DNA from: an uncultured Blautia sp.
GTDB lineage: Bacteria > Bacillota > Clostridia > Lachnospirales > Lachnospiraceae
Direction of reading: 5' to 3'
DNA length: 11,381 bases
Assembly (NCBI GenBank): GCA_900542045.1
Contig: UQMI01000076.1
Span: forward strand, 1-11,381
Below, piece after piece: positions 7,391 through 11,381 of the stretch. Position 1 is the stretch's first letter. Each line of letters opens with the position of its first letter. The notes below the pieces were generated by a model. That model saw only the letters and a program-made list of their open reading frames with translations. It made no database searches and was not told where the DNA came from. The position numbers and the translations under genes were made by a program.

Positions 7391-8173
7391 ATGGAAATGC
7401 CTTTTTCTCTGCTGATTGCAGATGACGAGGAAGTAGTGCTTCGGCATATGAAGAGTTATATACAGAGAAATACAAAATGCTTTGGACGCATTTACTGTGC
7501 CAGAAATGGACAGGAAGCATTGGATGCAGTGTTCCGGTACCAGCCGGATGTACTGCTGCTGGATGTAAAAATGCCGGTGAAAAGTGGACTGGATGTAATG
7601 AAAGAGGCCAGAATGGCCGGAAAATGTCCGAAAACCATCATTATGTCCGGCTATGACACGTTTTCGTATGCACAGCAGGCTCTGCGCCTGGGAGCGGTAG
7701 ATTATCTGCTGAAGCCATGCCGGTCCACAGAAGTTCTTCAAAAACTGGAAAGTCTTGTGATGTACAGCCGGCCGCAGGAAATCGTGGAGGTGGTGACGGA
7801 AGGAAACGTAATCATCAAAGAAGCGACCGAGTATATTCGGGAACATTTATCCGAAGAACTGAATCAGAAAATCGTGGCGGAGCAGGTAGGAGTGACGACC
7901 TCGTATCTGTCCACTCTTTTTACACAGGAATTTGGATATGGGTTCGTGGATTATCTGAACAAGCAGCGGATTGAACTCGCCTGTGATTATATGCATGACG
8001 GCAAAATGAAAATCTATGAAATTGCCTATCGGGCCGGATTTAAAGATGAAAAATATTTTTCAAAAGTGTTTAAAAAGGTGACCGGGAAAAGTCCTTCGGA
8101 GTATCGGAGAGCCGAACGGCTTCACCCGGGCCGAATCAGTGGGAAAGGCAGTGAAGGAAATCATGAAAGGTGA
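7391..8173 (+). CDS. YesN-type response regulator with AraC DNA-binding domain
   Basis: A 260-residue response regulator, the partner of the kinase 4 bases upstream. Seen: receiver domain about 5-122 with acidic pair D11/D12, phospho-acceptor D58 in LLLDVKMP, S86 and K108 in LLKPC; then a short linker and an AraC-type double helix-turn-helix about 142-240. The second helix-turn-helix carries the family signature IYEIAYRAGFKDEKYFSKVFKKVTGKSPSEYR. The 260 length is at the short end: YesN proteins often carry a long middle region, missing here. AAGAGG (7377-7382) lies 8 bases before the ATG. It probably activates the promoter before the binding-protein gene, where two direct repeats are seen. 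It overlaps the GH30 start by 11 bases. Confidence 0.93.
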   Translation: MEMPFSLLIADDEEVVLRHMKSYIQRNTKCFGRIYCARNGQEALDAVFRYQPDVLLLDVKMPVKSGLDVMKEARMAGKCPKTIIMSGYDTFSYAQQALRLGAVDYLLKPCRSTEVLQKLESLVMYSRPQEIVEVVTEGNVIIKEATEYIREHLSEELNQKIVAEQVGVTTSYLSTLFTQEFGYGFVDYLNKQRIELACDYMHDGKMKIYEIAYRAGFKDEKYFSKVFKKVTGKSPSEYRRAERLHPGRISGKGSEGNHER

Positions 8174-9506
8174 ATTATACAGGATAGAATTTAGCCATGG
8201 CGCCTGGAAGAGAAAACAGGATAGAATTGCTTTTGAACCGGAGAAGAAGCCGGTGGAAATGCAGGTGGTGAACCTGTATCCGCACATATCCTATCAGACC
8301 TGGAAGGGTTTTGGAGGAGCGTTGACGGAGGCTTCCGGATATGTGTTGGAGCAGATGTCTTCCGCAGAGCAAAAGCAGGTGATGGAAGATTATTACGGAA
8401 AGGATGGTCTTCGGTATAATTGCGGCAGGATCCATCTAGACAGCTGTGACTTCGCTCTTGGAAATTACAGCGCTATGGAGCAGGATACGGAAAATTTTCA
8501 GGACTTTTCTCTGGAACGGGGAATGCAGTATACAGAGAAGATGATTTCCATGGCGAAGGAACTGGCAGGCGAACTGCTTTATATGATCCTGTCTCCCTGG
8601 AGTCCGCCGTCTTACATGAAAAGCAACGGTGAGAAAAATCATGGAGGTTATCTGAAAAAGGAATACTATGGCAAATGGGCTGCGTATATTTGCCATTATA
8701 TAAAAGAACTGGAAAAAAGAAATATTTCTGTTTCTGCCTGTACAATTCAAAATGAGCCTATGGCGGTACAGACATGGGATTCCTGTATTTACAGCGCAGA
8801 GGAAGAACGGATTTTCCTGGAGCAGTATCTGTATCCGGAATTAATGAAAAACCGTCTGTCTCCGGATATCTTTGTCTGGGATCATAATAAGGAGCGTGCC
8901 TATGAACGGATCCGTGATATTATGAATGAAAATACAGCGGGGATGATCAAGGGAGTGGCTTATCACTGGTACAGCGGGGATCATTTTGAAGCGCTTCGGC
9001 TGATCCGGGAGCAGTATCCGGATTTGCTGCTTATGCATTCCGAAGGCTGTGTAGAGTATTGCAGATATGAGAAAGATGATGAAATTGGGCAGGCGCACCG
9101 TTATGCGCATGATATCATTGGAGATATGAATAGCGGCGCAAATTTCTATGTGGACTGGAATTTGCTGCTGGATGAGCTGGGTGGTCCCAATCATGTAAAG
9201 AATTACTGTGCAGCACCTTTAATGTACGATGCCAAAACTGGAATCATTAAGAAAAACGGAAGTTATTGGTATATTGGCCAGTTCAGCCGTCATATTTGTC
9301 CGGGGGCCAGGCGAATAGCATTTACGAAATATACGGATGCATTGGATATGACAGCGTTTCAGAATCCAGATGGTAGCGTTGTGGCGGTATTTCTGAATAA
9401 GTCTGATCAGATACTGAAGATTTCTCTGCGCATCCGGGGAATGTTGGGAACGCTCACAATACCAGGAAAGGAAATTGCCACTTTGGAAATTGCGGAGAAT
9501 ATTTAA
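8163..9506 (+). CDS. GH30 family beta-glycosidase, cytoplasmic
   Basis: A 447-residue glycoside hydrolase of clan A, family GH30 (glucosylceramidase/beta-1,6-glucanase/xylosidase group). GH30 enzymes cleave beta-glycosidic bonds with retention, using two glutamates. Seen: GFGGALTEAS (49-58), like the family's FGGAxTDA start; SPWSPPSYMKSNG (144-156); acid/base E198 in TIQNEP; HWYSGDHF (268-275); nucleophile E294 in MHSEG; and a C-terminal beta-rich part from about 370, probably the usual beta-sandwich. There is no signal peptide, so it acts on imported oligosaccharides. The ATG at 8163 follows AAGGA (8154-8158) closely and overlaps the regulator stop, pointing to coupled translation. An in-frame GTG at 8139 would add 8 residues but has no ribosome binding site. 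Subfamily and linkage specificity are not determined; beta-glucoside or beta-xyloside activity are the main options. Confidence 0.88.
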   Translation: MKGELYRIEFSHGAWKRKQDRIAFEPEKKPVEMQVVNLYPHISYQTWKGFGGALTEASGYVLEQMSSAEQKQVMEDYYGKDGLRYNCGRIHLDSCDFALGNYSAMEQDTENFQDFSLERGMQYTEKMISMAKELAGELLYMILSPWSPPSYMKSNGEKNHGGYLKKEYYGKWAAYICHYIKELEKRNISVSACTIQNEPMAVQTWDSCIYSAEEERIFLEQYLYPELMKNRLSPDIFVWDHNKERAYERIRDIMNENTAGMIKGVAYHWYSGDHFEALRLIREQYPDLLLMHSEGCVEYCRYEKDDEIGQAHRYAHDIIGDMNSGANFYVDWNLLLDELGGPNHVKNYCAAPLMYDAKTGIIKKNGSYWYIGQFSRHICPGARRIAFTKYTDALDMTAFQNPDGSVVAVFLNKSDQILKISLRIRGMLGTLTIPGKEIATLEIAENI

Positions 9507-9578
9507 ACGGCGAGAGGAATTTAATTTTACTGCGGGAACTGTGAAACGGTGCAGATCAAAACAGGAGATGGCCGTCTA

Positions 9579-9607
9579 TTGACAAGCTTCAGGAAATACC
9601 ATATAGT
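9579..9607 (+). promoter_or_regulatory. near-consensus sigma-A promoter of the MATE gene
   Basis: TTGACA (9579-9584), a 17-base spacer and TATAGT (9602-9607) form an almost perfect vegetative promoter. Transcription would begin near 9614, leaving a leader of about 27 bases. The rest of the 9507-9578 gap holds a weak hairpin without a T-run, so read-through from the GH30 gene is possible, but the exporter clearly has its own promoter. Confidence 0.8.
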
Positions 9608-9640
9608 TTTAGAAACTGTTTGCGATGAGGGAGAGGAACC

Positions 9641-10966
9641 ATGGATTTTCTGAACGGAAAGATCAAAACGATTTATTTCAAGTATCTGGCGGCGGCCTTT
9701 GGCAGTACGCTGATTACATCTATCTATTCGATTGTGGATATGGCCATGGTGGGTCAGTACCACGGGCCGGAGGGATCTGCGGCTCTGGCGGTGGTGGCGC
9801 CTATCTGGAATATTATCTACAGTCTGGGGCTGCTGATGGGAATTGGCGGCTCGGTATTATTCAGTACTGTCCGGGGCCGCGGGGAAAGTGAGATCCGGCA
9901 TTCCAATGAATATTTCACTGCTTCGGTGATCGGATCGGTGATTTTAGCTGCGATTGTCTGGATCGTGGTGATTTTTGGGGACCGGTCTCTTCTGGTATTG
10001 TTTGGAGCTGAGGGAAATACACTGGCCATCGCAAGGGAATACGTAAGGCCCATTAAATTCGCGGTTCCGCTGTTTTTGCTTACCCAGATGCTGGCTGCCT
10101 ATCTGCGGAATGACAAAGATCCGGCACTGGCCACAGCGGCAGTTCTATCTGGCGGGATCTTCAATATTTTCGGTGACTATTTTTTTGTGTTTGTCTGTGA
10201 TATGGGCGCTTTTGGTGCCGGGCTTGCCACTGCCATCGGAGCGGGAGTTTCATTTCTGGTGACTTTGCTGCACTTTTTCTCCCGAAAAAATACACTGCGT
10301 CTGGTAAAACCTGCCAGACTGTTTTACAAATTATATAAAATTGCTGTTACCGGTTTTTCCACGTTCTTTATTGATGTGGCAATGGGGATCCTGACGATCC
10401 TGTTCAACCGTCAGATCGTTGCCTGGCTGGGAAACGATGCTCTGGCCGTGTATGGTGTGATCGTTAATATCAGTACTTTTGTGCAGTGCTGCGCCTACAG
10501 TATCGGACAGGCATCGCAGCCTATCTTTTCCATGAATTTTGGCGCCGGCAAGGGAAGCCGGATCCGGGAAACCTTAAAATACAGTCTGGGTACGGCTGCT
10601 TTTTTCGGCGTGTTCTGGACAGGCTTAAGTCTGGCGATTCCCAATGTGTTTATAAGGATTTTCATGGAGCCTTCGGAACGGGTGCTGGAAATTGCGCCGG
10701 CTATCTTCCGGTGTTATGGGATCTCTTTTCTACTTTTGCCGTTAAATGTATTTTCTACTTATTATTTTCAGGCTCTGATGCAGCCCAAAGCAGCCTTCAT
10801 TGTTTCGGTGGCAAGAGGCCTTGTGATCAGCGGCATTCTTATATTTCTTTTGCCGGTGGTCCTGGGAGCGGATTTTATCTGGTTTGCCATGCCGATCACG
10901 GAATTGCTGGTTGCGGTTTATGTGGTCATTACCATGCGGAAATATACGGGGAAACTTACAGGATAA
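9641..10966 (+). CDS. MATE family multidrug/metabolite exporter
   Basis: A 441-residue, very hydrophobic protein of the MATE (multi antimicrobial extrusion) family. These inner-membrane antiporters use a Na+ or H+ gradient to export drugs, cations or metabolites. Seen: a long N-terminal hydrophobic stretch containing SIVDMAMVGQ (30-39), the TM1 motif of MATE proteins; internal two-fold layout with a second half starting near 235 (GFSTFFIDVAMGILTILFNR); and QASQPIFSMNFGAGK (290-304), the second-half motif typical of MepA/DinF-like members. Its length suits twelve membrane segments. AGGGAG (9628-9633) is 7 bases before the ATG. It is transcribed from its own promoter and ends before a strong terminator, so it is a separate unit from the sugar cluster. 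The substrate is not predictable; a role in sugar metabolism should not be assumed from proximity. Confidence 0.9.
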   Translation: MDFLNGKIKTIYFKYLAAAFGSTLITSIYSIVDMAMVGQYHGPEGSAALAVVAPIWNIIYSLGLLMGIGGSVLFSTVRGRGESEIRHSNEYFTASVIGSVILAAIVWIVVIFGDRSLLVLFGAEGNTLAIAREYVRPIKFAVPLFLLTQMLAAYLRNDKDPALATAAVLSGGIFNIFGDYFFVFVCDMGAFGAGLATAIGAGVSFLVTLLHFFSRKNTLRLVKPARLFYKLYKIAVTGFSTFFIDVAMGILTILFNRQIVAWLGNDALAVYGVIVNISTFVQCCAYSIGQASQPIFSMNFGAGKGSRIRETLKYSLGTAAFFGVFWTGLSLAIPNVFIRIFMEPSERVLEIAPAIFRCYGISFLLLPLNVFSTYYFQALMQPKAAFIVSVARGLVISGILIFLLPVVLGADFIWFAMPITELLVAVYVVITMRKYTGKLTG

Positions 10967-11002
10967 ACTGAGAAAAGGCGGCTGTTGCCATATGTCTGTC
11001 TG

Positions 11003-11046
11003 AAGCGATCATCCTTTGCAAGTAAACTTGCAGGGTGGTCGCTTTT
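11003..11046 (+). terminator. strong intrinsic terminator after the MATE gene
   Basis: Arms 11003-11022 and 11027-11044 pair over 18 bp (two G-U pairs and a 2-base TT bulge at 11015-11017) around a TAAA loop, and the stem runs into TTTT (11043-11046). It separates the exporter gene from the rRNA-type promoters. The T-tail is short, but the stem is unusually long. Confidence 0.8.
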
Positions 11047-11096
11047 GACATCTGGACGGCTGAATAATAAAAAAATCAAAAAAGTAAAAAAACGGG

Positions 11097-11125
11097 TTGA
11101 CAAATGCTGGAAGGGATGGTAGTAT
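11097..11125 (+). promoter_or_regulatory. rRNA-type promoter P1
   Basis: TTGACA (11097-11102), a 17-base spacer and TAGTAT (11120-11125), with TGG before the -10 giving an extended -10. The 30 bases upstream (11063-11093) are almost pure A and T with A-tracts, like an UP element. The box AAGCTGCTTCG begins exactly 5 bases after the -10, at 11130. If the last -10 base is -7, transcription starts with the G at 11132. The -10 is the weakest of the three promoters. Confidence 0.75.
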
Positions 11126-11129
11126 AACC

Positions 11130-11159
11130 AAGCTGCTTCGTGAGAGGCGGCCGAGCAGC
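11130..11159 (+). repeat. start-site box and hairpin, copy 1
   Basis: AAGCTGCTTCG (11130-11140) is the conserved box shared with 11223-11233 and 11328-11338. GCTGCT (11132-11137) can pair perfectly with AGCAGC (11154-11159) over a 16-base loop. A competing local stem CGGC (11148-11151)/GCCG (11158-11161) is possible. No T-run follows, so it is not a terminator. Confidence 0.6.
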
Positions 11160-11189
11160 CGGAAAAATTCAGGACTTGAAAAAAAGTGG

Positions 11190-11218
11190 TTGACAAACAA
11201 AAGCTGCTGTGATATATT
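11190..11218 (+). promoter_or_regulatory. rRNA-type promoter P2
   Basis: TTGACA (11190-11195), a 17-base spacer and TATATT (11213-11218), with TGA before the -10 giving an extended -10. An A-tract (11179-11185) lies just upstream. AAGCTGCTTCG starts 5 bases after the -10; predicted start is the G at 11225. It lies 93 bp after P1. Confidence 0.85.
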
Positions 11219-11222
11219 AGTC

Positions 11223-11254
11223 AAGCTGCTTCGCGGGAGACCGGACGGAACAGC
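11223..11254 (+). repeat. start-site box and hairpin, copy 2
   Basis: AAGCTGCTTCG (11223-11233). GCTGCTTC (11225-11232) pairs with GGAACAGC (11247-11254) with one mismatch and one G-U. Inside it, CGG-GAGA-CCG (11234-11243) makes a 3-bp stem capped by a GNRA-type tetraloop. The partner strand differs from that of copies 1 and 3. Confidence 0.55.
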
Positions 11255-11294
11255 CCAGGCGCAAAAAAAAGTTTGAAAAACACGAAAAAAGTGG

Positions 11295-11323
11295 TTGACA
11301 AGCGAAACGCGCTGTGATATATT
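11295..11323 (+). promoter_or_regulatory. rRNA-type promoter P3
   Basis: TTGACA (11295-11300), a 17-base spacer and TATATT (11318-11323), with TGA before the -10. A-tracts lie upstream (11263-11270, 11276-11280, 11285-11290). P2 and P3 share GAAAAAA, GTGG before -35, 12 of 17 spacer bases, the -10 and the start-site box, so they look like copies 105 bp apart. Predicted start is the G at 11330. Confidence 0.85.
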
Positions 11324-11327
11324 AGGT

Positions 11328-11381
11328 AAGCTGCTTCGAGAGAGCGGCAAAGAACATTGATAACTGAACAGTGAGACACAT
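11328..11381 (+). other. start-site box, hairpin and probable rRNA leader
   Basis: AAGCTGCTTCG (11328-11338) begins the transcript region. GCTGCT (11330-11335) pairs with AGCGGC (11343-11348), using one G-U, over a 7-base loop. The following GAACATTGATAAC (11352-11364) and ACTGAACAGTGAG are AT-rich leader sequence that resembles the boxA-like segment before 16S genes in Firmicutes. No 16S start motif (AGAGTTTGATC) is present, so the gene itself would lie beyond the right edge. The rRNA identity rests on promoter architecture, not on a visible rRNA. Confidence 0.6.

Noticed and set aside
8139..8163. GTG at 8139 as start of the GH30 gene
   Set aside because: No ribosome binding site precedes it, while AAGGA lies just before the ATG at 8163. 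The extra eight residues resemble no conserved segment.
9530..9556. Hairpin between GH30 and MATE genes as a terminator, or a cre site around TGTGAAACGGTGCA
   Set aside because: The stem is irregular with no T-run on either strand, and the sequence departs from the catabolite-response consensus at several fixed positions.
11045..11073. Possible fourth rRNA-type promoter (TTGACA at 11045)
   Set aside because: The hexamer overlaps the terminator tail, the -10 at 17-base spacing is TAAAAA, and the AAGCTGCTTCG box found after the other three is absent.
1..11381. CRISPR arrays, transposons, tRNA genes, phage or defence genes
   Set aside because: No spaced repeat array, transposase-like protein, cloverleaf or defence-type domain was found in the gene products or gaps.
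11330..11381. Start of 16S rRNA inside the window
   Set aside because: The conserved 16S 5' motif AGAGTTTGATC is absent; only promoter and leader-like sequence is present.

Overview
The window looks like a chromosomal stretch from a Gram-positive gut-type Clostridia, most likely Lachnospiraceae. The grounds are strong AGGAGG-type ribosome binding sites before nearly every gene, moderate GC, a carbohydrate ABC importer paired with a YesM/YesN-type two-component system, and an rRNA-type promoter block at the right edge. The genus cannot be fixed from this sequence. Every convincing gene is on the + strand.

Layout. Positions 1-85 hold two short hairpins, one of them a possible terminator of an upstream gene. 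Positions 86-2225 hold two overlapping genes: a cytoplasmic GH88/GH105-type unsaturated uronyl hydrolase and a YqhD-like metal-dependent alcohol dehydrogenase/aldehyde reductase. A 147-bp gap follows with a repeated AT-rich motif and an extended -10 promoter. From 2373 to 9506 comes a sugar-uptake cluster: lipoprotein substrate-binding protein, a hairpin terminator/attenuator, two CUT1-type permeases, a YesM-type sensor kinase, a YesN-type AraC response regulator, and a cytoplasmic GH30 beta-glycosidase that overlaps the regulator gene. A MATE-family exporter (9641-10966) has its own near-consensus promoter and is followed by a strong terminator (11003-11046). The last 285 bp contain three tandem promoters that look like the promoter region of an rRNA operon whose 16S gene would start beyond the window.

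How the genes fit together (inference). The sensor kinase and response regulator probably sense an extracellular oligosaccharide or its binding, and activate the promoter before the binding-protein gene. The importer brings the oligosaccharide in using an ATPase encoded elsewhere. GH30 and the GH88/GH105-type enzyme, neither with a signal peptide, trim it inside the cell. The reductase may act on the reactive keto-aldehyde released when an unsaturated uronic acid is cleaved off. The exact glycan is not determined by the sequence.

I see no mobile element, CRISPR array, tRNA, defence system or biosynthetic cluster. The most unusual signals are non-coding. First, the three rRNA-type promoters share an identical 11-base start-site box that can fold into a hairpin in each transcript by different pairing partners. 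Second, a 12-base motif is repeated exactly 42 bp apart in front of the ABC operon.
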